Notes: a model not told the origin generated them from the letters alone. Numbered from the stretch's first letter, positions 6,934 to 14,346 are shown. The stretch: DNA of 15,352 bases from CBFIJI01 sp965662885 (GCA_965662885.1 CBFIJI010000049.1:1-15352), one strand, 5' to 3'. Numbers and translations: made by a program.

Positions 6934-7847
6934 CCGTTTGCAATTGCTTCTTCAATTAATTCGTGATATAACACACTTAATTTCTTTGTCATCATTCCTT
7001 GTGTAGCTTCTCCTATTGGTCTTCCATCAATATTCGTTACAGGAGTTAATCCACCAAAAGTTCCAGTAACAAAGGCCTCATCGGCACCATAAACATCAAA
7101 GAGAGAAAAATCCTTTTGATGACAAGGAATATTATTTCTTTTACAAGCTTCAATCACTTTTGCACGTGTGATTCCATTCATGCAGTACTGCCCCGTTGAC
7201 GTCCAAACTTCTTGGTCTCTGACAATAAAAAAATTGGTTGCATTACAGGTTGCTACAAACCCATTGATGTCCAACATCAAGGCCTCATCAGCACCTGCTT
7301 CAATGGCTTGAACCAAGGCCTGAACTTCATGCAGTTTACTATGGCAATTCAATCGGGGGTCTAAATAATCTGGGGAACCTCTTCGGATTGTTGATGTAAA
7401 TAAGCGTATGCCCTTTTCGATACTTTCTTTAGCCGCTTTTTTGTGCTCCGCAATAATGACCACATTGGGACCTGAAATGGTTAATCGGGGGTCTTGAGAG
7501 GGTGTTTTTTTAATCCCACGGGTCACCATGACCCGGACATGAACGTTATCATGCATTGCATTGGCATGAATTGTTTTCCAAATGTCTTGGGTTAATGCTT
7601 CTTTTGTAAACGGTAATTTCATTCCTACCGTTGCAGCAGCTTCCCACATTCTTTTTAGATGTAAGTCCAAAAACACAAGTTTGTCATGATGCAATCGAAG
7701 AGCTTCCCATACCCCATCACCAACTAAATAACCACTGTCGAAAACAGAAATTTTTGCTTCTTCACGATGCAGTAATTCTCCATTGATAAAAATCTTAATG
7801 TCTTTATTTCTTTCATCTGCCTCAGCATTGTGTGTTCCGTGTACCAT
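6930..7847 (-). CDS. Class IV (branched-chain / D-amino acid type) PLP aminotransferase with unusual Glu-to-Thr change
   Basis: A 305-residue fold-type IV aminotransferase. FDSGYLVGDGVWEALR (36-51) is the N-terminal signature, R66 in HLKRMWEAA is the usual PLP-phosphate arginine, K171 in NCHSKLHEV is the Schiff-base lysine, and VTGTFGGLTPV (260-270) is the C-terminal phosphate-binding strand. In most relatives the segment around 200 reads G-x-V-x-E-x-N-x-T-N with Glu contacting the PLP pyridine nitrogen. Here it is GFVATCNATN and Thr200 takes the Glu position (codon ACC, checked on the strand). The rest of the fold is intact, so I read this as a subfamily trait with altered chemistry and not decay. 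It overlaps the sulfotransferase-like gene by ATGA. Annotation as IlvE or D-alanine transaminase would be unsafe. Confidence 0.88.
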   Translation of the reverse strand: MVHGTHNAEADERNKDIKIFINGELLHREEAKISVFDSGYLVGDGVWEALRLHHDKLVFLDLHLKRMWEAAATVGMKLPFTKEALTQDIWKTIHANAMHDNVHVRVMVTRGIKKTPSQDPRLTISGPNVVIIAEHKKAAKESIEKGIRLFTSTIRRGSPDYLDPRLNCHSKLHEVQALVQAIEAGADEALMLDINGFVATCNATNFFIVRDQEVWTSTGQYCMNGITRAKVIEACKRNNIPCHQKDFSLFDVYGADEAFVTGTFGGLTPVTNIDGRPIGEATQGMMTKKLSVLYHELIEEAIANG

Positions 7848-7865
7848 ATTGATTTGAATTATAAA

Positions 7866-7900
7866 CGAAGTTAAAGGAAATATACTGTTTGTTAAAGCAA
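7866..7900 (-). promoter_or_regulatory. Weak candidate promoter of the aminotransferase-sulfotransferase pair
   Basis: On the reverse strand TTG (7898-7900) is followed after 24 nt by TAACTTCG (7866-7873), which differs from TAnnTTTG at one position. It would place transcription about 10-15 nt before the ATG at 7847. The spacer is at or slightly beyond the long end for this promoter type. Confidence 0.3.
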
Positions 7901-8021
7901 TTTTTAACAGATCAAGAAATGGGTGTAGGACAAGGGTTTATAGGTGAGCGGTTAAAAAGATGTTATGTTTAGTGTAAAAACAAAAAGACCACTTTTCTTT
8001 TTTGTCCTTTATTTTAGTAAA

Positions 8022-8153
8022 ATGGAACTTGGAATCGACAGCTTTACAACAGCCCCCTCAAGAAGAACACTAAGTCTGGCAAAAAGCTTTAATGAAATAC
8101 AGGGGAGAATTGAATTGATCGGCACCCTTGTTGTACCTTTGATAAAATCCTAA
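8022..8153 (+). pseudogene. Remnant of an LLM-class (luciferase-like) flavin-dependent oxidoreductase
   Basis: The 43-codon frame starts MELGIDSFTTA, which matches the N-terminus of the ~340-residue LLM-class oxidoreductases of the MELGIDSF type. It ends GRIELIGTLVVPLIKS, which matches their C-terminus (typically IELxGTKVAPLV). About 300 residues between the two, including the whole flavin-binding barrel, are missing; roughly ten residues (PSRRTLSLAK) bridge the ends without recognisable origin. The simplest reading is an internal deletion that kept frame and stop codon. The comparison is from memory. In the same frame an ATG at 7965 could extend it, but the added part is not family-like. The preceding stretch 7848-8021 holds no gene I can support, only a weak AAAAG/CTTTT hairpin with a T-run near 7983-8003. 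The murI promoter lies inside the remnant's last codons. Confidence 0.6.
8110..8141 (+). promoter_or_regulatory. Promoter of the glutamate racemase gene, inside the LLM remnant
   Basis: TACCTTTG at 8134-8141 is an exact TAnnTTTG match; a TTG at 8110-8112 lies 21 nt upstream, and another at 8115-8117 lies 16 nt upstream. Transcription would start near 8147 and give a leader of about 23 nt. That leader contains AAGGAG (8156-8161), 8 nt before the ATG at 8170, an unusually good Shine-Dalgarno sequence for Bacteroidota, which settles the start. Confidence 0.55.
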
Positions 8154-8169
8154 ATAAGGAGCGTTTATA

Positions 8170-9003
8170 ATGAAGTCAAATTCCTTAAAACAGATCGCTT
8201 TAGCCAACCAACCGATAGGTGTATTTGACTCTGGTGTGGGGGGGTTAAGTGTGCTTCAATCTCTTATACAATTGCTTCCCAATGAATCTTTTAATTACTT
8301 TGCTGATAGTGGACGTTGTCCTTATGGTCCATTATCTCCAGAGGAAATTTGGAGCAATACGTGCCGAATAATGGAAATTTTAAAGGGGCATAATTGTAAG
8401 TTGGTCGTTGTGGCTTGCAATACGATTACGACCAACAGTATTGAACGATTGAGGGAGAACTACAACATTCCAATTATTGGGATGGAACCGGGAACAAAAA
8501 TGGCCTTCCAAAGGTCTAAAGGAAAACGTATTGGTATTTTAGCGACACAAGGGACGTTAAATGGCTCCTTGTTTAATCAAACATTACGAGACTATAAAGA
8601 TCATGCTTTTTTTCAATGTGAAGTTGGGCATGGTTTGGTAGAATTGATAGAACAAAACGCTATGGATAGTCCAAATATGCGGACCCATTTAGCAGCATTG
8701 CTGCAACCATTCATTGAGGCAGCGATTGACACACTTGTTCTTGGTTGTACGCATTATAATTATTTGACACCCTTAGTGTTGGAACTTTTTCCTTTTCCAA
8801 TACAAATTATTGATACTTCTCAAGCTGTGGCAAAACAAGTAAAAAAAATATTGGTTGACAATGCGTTGTTATGTCATAAAACGGATAGAAAAATTCTTCT
8901 GGAAACTTCAGGAGCAATAGAACCACTTAAGCAAATTCTAAAACGGCTGACACTTTCCACGATGACTATTAAAAACATTCATTTTTCTTCGCTAAAAGAA
9001 TAA
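8170..9003 (+). CDS. murI: Glutamate racemase
   Basis: A 277-residue cytoplasmic enzyme that interconverts L- and D-glutamate, supplying D-Glu for peptidoglycan. The two catalytic cysteines are present: C83 in VACNT and C193 in LGCTHY. The substrate-binding segments FDSGVGGLSV (19-28), FADSGRCPYGP (44-54) and GMEPGTKMA (104-112) are recognisable. The last differs from the usual GMEPAIKPA form at three positions, which is a mild divergence. Length is normal apart from a short N-terminal extension before GVFDSG. The start is fixed by AAGGAG 8 nt upstream. It has its own promoter and stands alone, not in a cell-wall operon. Confidence 0.95.
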   Translation: MKSNSLKQIALANQPIGVFDSGVGGLSVLQSLIQLLPNESFNYFADSGRCPYGPLSPEEIWSNTCRIMEILKGHNCKLVVVACNTITTNSIERLRENYNIPIIGMEPGTKMAFQRSKGKRIGILATQGTLNGSLFNQTLRDYKDHAFFQCEVGHGLVELIEQNAMDSPNMRTHLAALLQPFIEAAIDTLVLGCTHYNYLTPLVLELFPFPIQIIDTSQAVAKQVKKILVDNALLCHKTDRKILLETSGAIEPLKQILKRLTLSTMTIKNIHFSSLKE

Positions 9004-9157
9004 GGAAAAGTCGGCTTGAAAAATCAATAGTCTATAAACAGCAATTACCCTAAAACAAATGATGTACAAAAGCAACTTTTATGGTTTTGTCATCCGTTTT
9101 AATGCTTCTAACGCAACTTTAGGTTGGACATCTGACCGCAACATCAGCAATTGTTAT

Positions 9158-9211
9158 TGACTAATAATTTTTAAAATAGTAATTTTAACATATTACATAA
9201 ATTATTAGTCA
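9158..9211 (+). promoter_or_regulatory. Large inverted repeat ending at the start codon of the TIM-barrel gene
   Basis: TGACTAATAATTT (9158-9170) is the exact reverse complement of AAATTATTAGTCA (9199-9211), whose last base is the A of the ATG. Directly inside it, TTAAAAT (9171-9177) pairs exactly with ATTTTAA (9182-9188) around an AGTA loop. The two stems stack into about 20 bp with a 10-nt bulge (9189-9198) on the 3' side. In RNA this would bury the ribosome landing site. There is no T-run after it, so it does not look like a terminator. As DNA it could be an operator. Confidence 0.6.
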
Positions 9212-10047
9212 TGGAAACTCGTCGAACATTTTTACAGAAAAGTAGTGCTTTAACCATGGGAGCTGCGCTATGGCCCTCCCTAGGGTTTAAACCATTAAGC
9301 CTAGAAAAGAATCTAGGTGTTCAACTTTACACCTTTCGAAAGGATATGCTTAGCGATCCAGAAGGCACACTTGAAAAGATTGCCGCATTGGGCATAAAAA
9401 AAATAGAATCGGCAGGAAGTGAAAAGGGGTATTATTATGGAATGAAACCCGAAAAAATAAATCAAGTATGTACAGACTTAGGAATGCAGTTAGTGAGTGG
9501 TCATGTTCAATTGGATGATGATTTTTCATCAACTATAGCTGATGCAGCCGCATCGGGTCAAGACTATTTAATATGCTCTTCTTTACCTTCTTGGGGACAA
9601 AACCAAGACAACTATAAACGAGTAGCTGAACAATTCAATGCTGCTGGAGAAGCATGTAAAAAAATGGGAATAAAATTTGGTTACCACAACCACGAATATG
9701 AATTTGATTCGGAAAATGGCAAAGTACTTTATGACCTTTTAATGGAGGAAACAGATCCCAATTTAGTTTATATGGAGTTGGATTTGGGATGGGTAATTGC
9801 TGCTGGAAAAGATCCGATAGATTACTTTAATCGGTATTCAGGACGTTTTCCATTATGGCACCTCAAAGACATGGATTTGCTTAAAAAAGAAAGTACCGAA
9901 TTTGGAAAAGGGGGTTTAAATATTCCCGAAATGTGGCTTCAACAAGAAAAATCAGGAGTAGACCATATTTTTATTGAACAAGAAGAATATCACAGTACTC
10001 CATGGGAAAGCATGGAACACAATATGCGTTTTATGGAAGCGCTATAA
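9211..10047 (+). CDS. Tat-exported sugar phosphate isomerase/epimerase-like TIM-barrel protein
   Basis: A 278-residue protein of the xylose-isomerase-like TIM-barrel family (AP endonuclease family 2 fold). It begins METRRTFLQKSSAL, a twin-arginine signal with R4/R5, followed by a hydrophobic stretch, so it is probably exported folded with its metal. Likely metal and substrate residues: H159 and H161-E162 in YHNHEYEF, E189 and D191 in YMELDLGW, H217 in WHLKD, and E256/E258 near the end. Bacteroidota use many such proteins on oxidised sugars, keto-sugars or cyclitols in the periplasm; the substrate here cannot be told. It precedes the alpha-glucoside operon but is separated by 157 nt holding a terminator-like hairpin and a new promoter, so it is probably its own unit. 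The 207 nt before it, apart from the inverted repeat, show no convincing gene. Confidence 0.85.
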   Translation: METRRTFLQKSSALTMGAALWPSLGFKPLSLEKNLGVQLYTFRKDMLSDPEGTLEKIAALGIKKIESAGSEKGYYYGMKPEKINQVCTDLGMQLVSGHVQLDDDFSSTIADAAASGQDYLICSSLPSWGQNQDNYKRVAEQFNAAGEACKKMGIKFGYHNHEYEFDSENGKVLYDLLMEETDPNLVYMELDLGWVIAAGKDPIDYFNRYSGRFPLWHLKDMDLLKKESTEFGKGGLNIPEMWLQQEKSGVDHIFIEQEEYHSTPWESMEHNMRFMEAL

Positions 10048-10142
10048 ACATTGCTTTCTTGCTTTATTTTATTATTTGTTACATCAACAGATAAATCGGA
10101 TCATTTTTTTACGAAAACATTATAGTATTTATATCTGCTATT

Positions 10143-10164
10143 AAAAAAGGGGACTCTCCTTTTT
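10143..10164 (+). terminator. Terminator-like hairpin between the TIM-barrel gene and the sugar operon
   Basis: AAAAAGG (10144-10150) pairs with CCTTTTT (10158-10164) around GGACTCT, giving a hairpin ending in five T. It sits about 97 nt after the TIM-barrel stop codon, and its right arm overlaps the -33 region of the next promoter. Its symmetry would let it work in both directions. Confidence 0.5.
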
Positions 10165-10188
10165 GTGAACATTCAATAAGTATATTTG
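10162..10188 (+). promoter_or_regulatory. Promoter of the transporter-kinase-phosphorylase operon
   Basis: TATATTTG at 10181-10188 is an exact TAnnTTTG -7 box. A TTTG at 10162-10165 lies 15 nt upstream, shorter than the usual 17-23, so the -33 match is doubtful. Transcription would begin near 10194, about 10 nt before the ATG at 10205. Confidence 0.55.
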
Positions 10189-10204
10189 AGTTGAAACATA
10201 AAAT

Positions 10205-11506
10205 ATGCTCGGAAAAGTTAAGTTGCGGTTTTGGCAAATATTGAACATGAATGTTGGTTTTTTTGGGATTCAATATAGTTTTGGATTACAACAAAGTGCC
10301 GTAAATCCAATTTATGATTTTTTAGGAGCAAGTCCCCATGAAATTCCTTTACTAAATTTAGCTGGCCCCATGACTGGCTTATTGGTTCAACCCATTGTGG
10401 GCGCCATGAGTGATCAAACATGGCATCCAAAGTTTGGCCGTCGAAAACCTTATTTTTTTATTGGTGCGTTGGTTTGCAGTTTGTGTTTATTCGCCTACCC
10501 CTTTAGTAGTTCCCTATGGATGGCTGCTGGATTACTTTGGATTTTAGATGCTGGAAATAATACGGCAATGGAACCTTATAGAGCATTGGTTGCCGACACC
10601 TTAGTAGAGGAGCAACAGCCCCTAGGGTTTCAAATGCAAAGTTTTTTTACGGGCTTTGGACAAACCTTAGCAAATTTATCCTTGTTTATTTTCCCTATGA
10701 TTTTTATAGGAAAAACGGGGGCTTTACCCACTTGGGTCTATGCGTCTTTTTTCCTCGGTGCAGTGTGTTCTATTGGGTCCATCCTATGGAGTATGTCACA
10801 CACCAAAGAAATTCCGCCTACTCCAGAAGAACTCGCTAAAATTAAACAAGAGGGGAAAAGTGTTTTTCAGCCATTTATAGATATTTTTTCTGCCATTAAA
10901 GACATGCCAAAAGTCATGTGGCAATTGGCATTGGTGTACCTCTTTCAATGGTATGCCTTGTTTTGTTATTGGCAAAACTCGTCAAAAAGTATTGCACTTT
11001 CTGTGTGGAAAGCAACTCCAAAAAGCAATCCAGAGGCCTATGAAGCGGCTGTTTCTTGGACGGGATTAGTCAATGGCTGGTATAATATTGTCACTTTTTT
11101 AGTAGCCTTTATCTTGGTGGGCTATGCCAAAAAATACGGTGCAAAAAGCGTCCACGCTCTTTGTCTACTCCTTGCTGCCATTGGGTTTTTAGCTTTCCCC
11201 CATATTGAAAATAAAAATTTATTATTCTTTGCCATTACTGGCTTTGGTATTGGATGGGCAAGCATGATGGGTATTCCCTATTTAATGGTGGTAGCGGATA
11301 TTCCCAAAGAAAAATATGGGGTGTATATGGGGATCATTAATATGATGATTGTAATTCCAATGATTATCCAAAGTTTTTCATTTGGATATATTTTGGAGCA
11401 TTTTTTAAATGACGATCCGCGACATGCTATCACTTTTGCAGGGGTTCTGTTGCTGATTAGCATGGTCTGTACCTTATTGATTAAAACCAAAAAAGAAACG
11501 ACTTGA
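10205..11506 (+). CDS. SLC45/GPH-type major facilitator sugar transporter
   Basis: A 433-residue inner-membrane transporter of the glycoside/SLC45 (plant SUT-like) branch of the MFS, which imports sucrose, maltose or similar disaccharides with protons. The N-terminal NMNVGFFGIQYSFGLQQ, the loop between helices 2 and 3 (GAMSDQTWHPKFGRRKPYF, with D70 and R79/R80/K81) and NNTAMEPYRALVAD are all characteristic of this branch. About twelve hydrophobic segments can be followed, with a long central loop near 200-235. It is the first gene of a three-gene operon, and its stop codon overlaps the start of the kinase as TTGA. With a phosphorylase and a ketose kinase downstream, sucrose or a related alpha-glucoside is the likely cargo. 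No SusC/SusD pair is seen for outer-membrane passage. Confidence 0.88.
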   Translation: MLGKVKLRFWQILNMNVGFFGIQYSFGLQQSAVNPIYDFLGASPHEIPLLNLAGPMTGLLVQPIVGAMSDQTWHPKFGRRKPYFFIGALVCSLCLFAYPFSSSLWMAAGLLWILDAGNNTAMEPYRALVADTLVEEQQPLGFQMQSFFTGFGQTLANLSLFIFPMIFIGKTGALPTWVYASFFLGAVCSIGSILWSMSHTKEIPPTPEELAKIKQEGKSVFQPFIDIFSAIKDMPKVMWQLALVYLFQWYALFCYWQNSSKSIALSVWKATPKSNPEAYEAAVSWTGLVNGWYNIVTFLVAFILVGYAKKYGAKSVHALCLLLAAIGFLAFPHIENKNLLFFAITGFGIGWASMMGIPYLMVVADIPKEKYGVYMGIINMMIVIPMIIQSFSFGYILEHFLNDDPRHAITFAGVLLLISMVCTLLIKTKKETT

Positions 11507-12441
11507 AAAATAAGAATCAAGGTATCGACATTTTATGTGTTGGTGAAGTACTTATCGATTTTATAGGTCATCAGTCTGGAATTCTGATGAAAAACACAGA
11601 GCACTTTACAAGAAATTTAGGAGGGTCTCCCACTAATGTAGCTGCTAATTTGGCTCAATTGGGGTTAAGCTCGGCACTTGTTGCAAGTGTGGGGAATGAT
11701 GGTTTCGGCGACTATATCTTGGAGCGTCTTCAAGCTACCGGTGTAAGGACAAATAGTATCCAAAAAATGGATCACAAGTCAACGAGTGTTATTTTTATTA
11801 CAAAATCTGATGACACACCAGATTTTATCCCCTATCGCAATGCTGATTTTCAAATTTCTGAAGATCAAATTTCATCCGATTTACTGAAACAAACGACTGT
11901 TTTTCATACCACCTGTTTTGCTTTAAGTAAAAATCCAGCACAGACCACCATTCTAAACAAAGCCAAAGAGGCTTATAGGTTGGGTTGTCAATTAAGTATC
12001 GATGTTAATTACTCCAAAAAGATTTGGGATAATCAAGAGGAGGCAATGGCGGTAATTAAAGCGTACTGTCAATTCAACCCTTTGGTGAAAGTTAGTGAAG
12101 TGGATATGTTACGGCTTTTTGGATATTCGTTAAAACATCAAGCTATTTTTGATTTTTTCCATTTGGAAGGAGTTGAAACCGTTTGTCTAACCCTAGGGAA
12201 GCAAGGGGTAAAACTCTCTCAAAAAGGAAAAGAAGTCATTGAACTTCCAGCAGTTGAAGTACCTTTCATCTCGGACACTACTGGAGCAGGAGATGCTTTT
12301 TGGTCTGGTTTTCTGTATGCAAATATCAAAGAAAAAACCATTGAAAAGTGCTTGGAAATTGCCTTGGACTTGGCCGCGCTAAAGCTTCAAAATGTGGGTG
12401 AATTACCCATCGATAGTAACCGTACATCTTTATTTCTTTAA
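11503..12441 (+). CDS. PfkB-family carbohydrate kinase, probable fructokinase
   Basis: A 312-residue ribokinase/PfkB-fold kinase. Both family signatures are present: GGSPTNVAANLAQLG (40-54) near the N-terminus and DTTGAGDAFWSGF (258-270), with D264 the catalytic base and 261-264 the anion hole. The start ILCVGEVLIDFIG resembles fructokinases. The start codon is TTG at 11503-11505, overlapping the transporter's TGA as TTGA. The next in-frame Met is residue 29, too late to keep the first beta strand, so TTG is the real start and coupling to transporter translation is likely. In this operon it would phosphorylate the fructose released by phosphorolysis to fructose 6-phosphate. A 2-keto-3-deoxygluconate or other ketose kinase activity cannot be excluded by motif alone. 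Confidence 0.87.
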   Translation: MKNKNQGIDILCVGEVLIDFIGHQSGILMKNTEHFTRNLGGSPTNVAANLAQLGLSSALVASVGNDGFGDYILERLQATGVRTNSIQKMDHKSTSVIFITKSDDTPDFIPYRNADFQISEDQISSDLLKQTTVFHTTCFALSKNPAQTTILNKAKEAYRLGCQLSIDVNYSKKIWDNQEEAMAVIKAYCQFNPLVKVSEVDMLRLFGYSLKHQAIFDFFHLEGVETVCLTLGKQGVKLSQKGKEVIELPAVEVPFISDTTGAGDAFWSGFLYANIKEKTIEKCLEIALDLAALKLQNVGELPIDSNRTSLFL

Positions 12442-12469
12442 GGTCTTAACCCTTTCCTAAGTTAAAAAA

Positions 12470-14209
12470 ATGGAAAAACAGAACGTCTCGAGTATTCAAG
12501 GAGTCATGCTTAATGCTTATCCCGACAGTGTTGGAACCCAACTAAATGATGTGCTTACACTCTTGCAACACCCCGATTTGGAAAATGTTTTTTCTTTGTT
12601 TTATATCCTCCCTACTTTCTTTAATAGCGATCTGGACCGAGGCTTTTCCATCATTGATTACGAACTAAATTCCGAACTGGTTTCCAAAACGGACTTAAAA
12701 GCATTGGAAGCCCTGAATATTCAATTAAAATTTGATATTGTTTTAAACCACCTATCGGTGGCCTCTCCCCAATTTAAAGACCTTTTAGAAAAAGGGGAAC
12801 AATCGCAATTCAAAGATTTTTTTATCCATTGGAATCATTTTTGGGAGGGTAAAGGCACTTTAAATAATGATGGGATCCTCCTTCCGAGGGAAGCATTATT
12901 GAACAAGTTGTTTATGCGAAAAGCCGGGCTACCTGTTCTAAAGGTTCCTTTTCCAGATGGATCAGAACAACCCTATTGGAATACTTTTTACCAAGACATA
13001 AATTATAATCCTCTTCCCAATGATGCCCTTGATAAGATTGAAGGAATTAGCACTAAACAAGCCGAAATACTTCGTGAAAAAATCAATACTGCCATTGCAG
13101 AGAATAGGGATATTTCCCAACTGGATTTTGAAGACTTTGAGGCGTTAAAACCTTCTATTGTTGAAGTCGTCAATCAGCATCGTTCCTATTTAGGGCAAAT
13201 GGATGTCAATGCCCAATCGCCCATGGTTTGGGATTTTTATAAAGAAACCCTTCAAAAAATTGAGGAATACGGTGGAAGTATCGTCCGTTTGGACGCTTTT
13301 GCCTATTTACACAAGCAAGTGGGGCAGAGCAATTTTTTTAATGAACCCGGGACTTGGGACTATCTGGAGCGTATTGAAAAAATTGCAACCCAAAACGCAC
13401 TGACCATTTTACCAGAAATTCATGCGGAATACGGACTGCACTTACACGATAAAATAGCAGAAAAAGGCTATTTTATTTATGATTTTTTTCTACCAGGATT
13501 GACCATTCACACCCTAGAAACTGGCAATGGGAAGGCCCTACTTCGATGGGCTAAGGAAATACTCCAAAAAGGTTATAAAACTGTCAATATGTTGGGGTGC
13601 CATGACGGAATTCCTGTTTTAGATCTAAAAGGTAAAACCGTTGATGGGGAATATCATCAAGGCTTACTTGATGATCAAGAGATTGCTGCCGTTATGGATA
13701 CCATTATGGCTCGTGGGGGGCGGGTTAAAAATCTGTATGATCCCTCAGGGAAAAAGATCTCTTATTATCAGATCAATGCCACTTTTTTTAGTGCTTTGGG
13801 TGAAGACGAAAACAAATTAATACTAGCTCGGGCACTCCAACTCTTTATGCCGGGAATTCCACAGATCTGGTATTTGGATCTTTTTATGGGGAAAAATGAT
13901 TATGCCGCGGCTGACCAAGGAGGTAGCGGAAATCACAAAGAAATCAATAGAACCTCTTTATCCTTAAAACAAGTAAAAGAGGGCCTTAAAAAGAAAGGGG
14001 TGCGCAAACAATTGGAAATGATGCGACTACGAAATACCTCCAAAGCTTTTTTAGGGCAGCTCAGCATTCTAGAAACTTCTGGTGCTAAAATCAATATGGA
14101 ATGGTCTAATCAAAACGAAAAGGCTCATTTAATCGCCGATCTTAAAAGCCATCGCTTTACGATACAACACACTCAAAATGGAGTGGTAAAAGTCATTGAA
14201 AGTCATTAG
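12470..14209 (+). CDS. GH13 subfamily 18 sucrose-phosphorylase-like enzyme with a central insertion
   Basis: A 579-residue retaining alpha-glucoside phosphorylase with a (beta/alpha)8 barrel. The likely catalytic set is nucleophile D275 (IVRLDAFAY), acid/base E317 (LLPEIH-like, here LPEIH) and transition-state Asp D379 (CHDGIPV), with H94 in VLNHLS and the C-terminal FMPGIPQIWYL and EINR motifs. Characterised sucrose phosphorylases are ~490-510 residues. Here about 65 extra residues (roughly 176-242, helical and acidic) sit between WNTFYQ and LGQMDVN. Motifs around the phosphate/acceptor site also differ from those I recall in sucrose phosphorylase: FMRKAGLP for YRPRPGLP, CHDGIPV for THDGIGV, EINRTSL for INRHYY. 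Glucose 1-phosphate formation is likely. The acceptor could be fructose, as the kinase suggests, or a relative. It starts 28 nt after the kinase; the 137 nt that follow show no clear terminator. Confidence 0.85.
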   Translation: MEKQNVSSIQGVMLNAYPDSVGTQLNDVLTLLQHPDLENVFSLFYILPTFFNSDLDRGFSIIDYELNSELVSKTDLKALEALNIQLKFDIVLNHLSVASPQFKDLLEKGEQSQFKDFFIHWNHFWEGKGTLNNDGILLPREALLNKLFMRKAGLPVLKVPFPDGSEQPYWNTFYQDINYNPLPNDALDKIEGISTKQAEILREKINTAIAENRDISQLDFEDFEALKPSIVEVVNQHRSYLGQMDVNAQSPMVWDFYKETLQKIEEYGGSIVRLDAFAYLHKQVGQSNFFNEPGTWDYLERIEKIATQNALTILPEIHAEYGLHLHDKIAEKGYFIYDFFLPGLTIHTLETGNGKALLRWAKEILQKGYKTVNMLGCHDGIPVLDLKGKTVDGEYHQGLLDDQEIAAVMDTIMARGGRVKNLYDPSGKKISYYQINATFFSALGEDENKLILARALQLFMPGIPQIWYLDLFMGKNDYAAADQGGSGNHKEINRTSLSLKQVKEGLKKKGVRKQLEMMRLRNTSKAFLGQLSILETSGAKINMEWSNQNEKAHLIADLKSHRFTIQHTQNGVVKVIESH

Positions 14210-14346
14210 ATCATTAGCCGTAGATGTTACTGTCTAATTCATCCTATAGGGTTAGAAAAGATCTGTATTAAATTATTTAAAGAACGCTTAGGACATCTAA
14301 AAATATGCTCCTTAACTATAAGCCTTTGGTTTGGAAATCACGGCGA

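Noticed and set aside
7965..8021. An upstream ATG that would extend the LLM remnant to 62 residues
   Set aside because: The added 19 residues are not family-like and the recognisable N-terminus starts exactly at the ATG at 8022.
9120..9127. TAGGTTGG as a -7 box for the TIM-barrel gene
   Set aside because: One mismatch to TAnnTTTG and no -33 element at a usable distance; the nearest TTTG is 30 nt upstream.
9079..9144. A 21-codon minus-strand frame (MLRSDVQPKVALEALKRMTKP) between murI and the TIM-barrel gene
   Set aside because: Its composition looks protein-like and it could be a gene remnant, but it is very short, bounded by stops, has no promoter, and I cannot assign it to any family.
14210..14346. 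CTAA/TTAG and CCTATAGG inverted repeats as a terminator after the sugar operon
   Set aside because: Stems are four base pairs or a bare palindrome and no T-run follows; I see no convincing terminator in this convergent gap.
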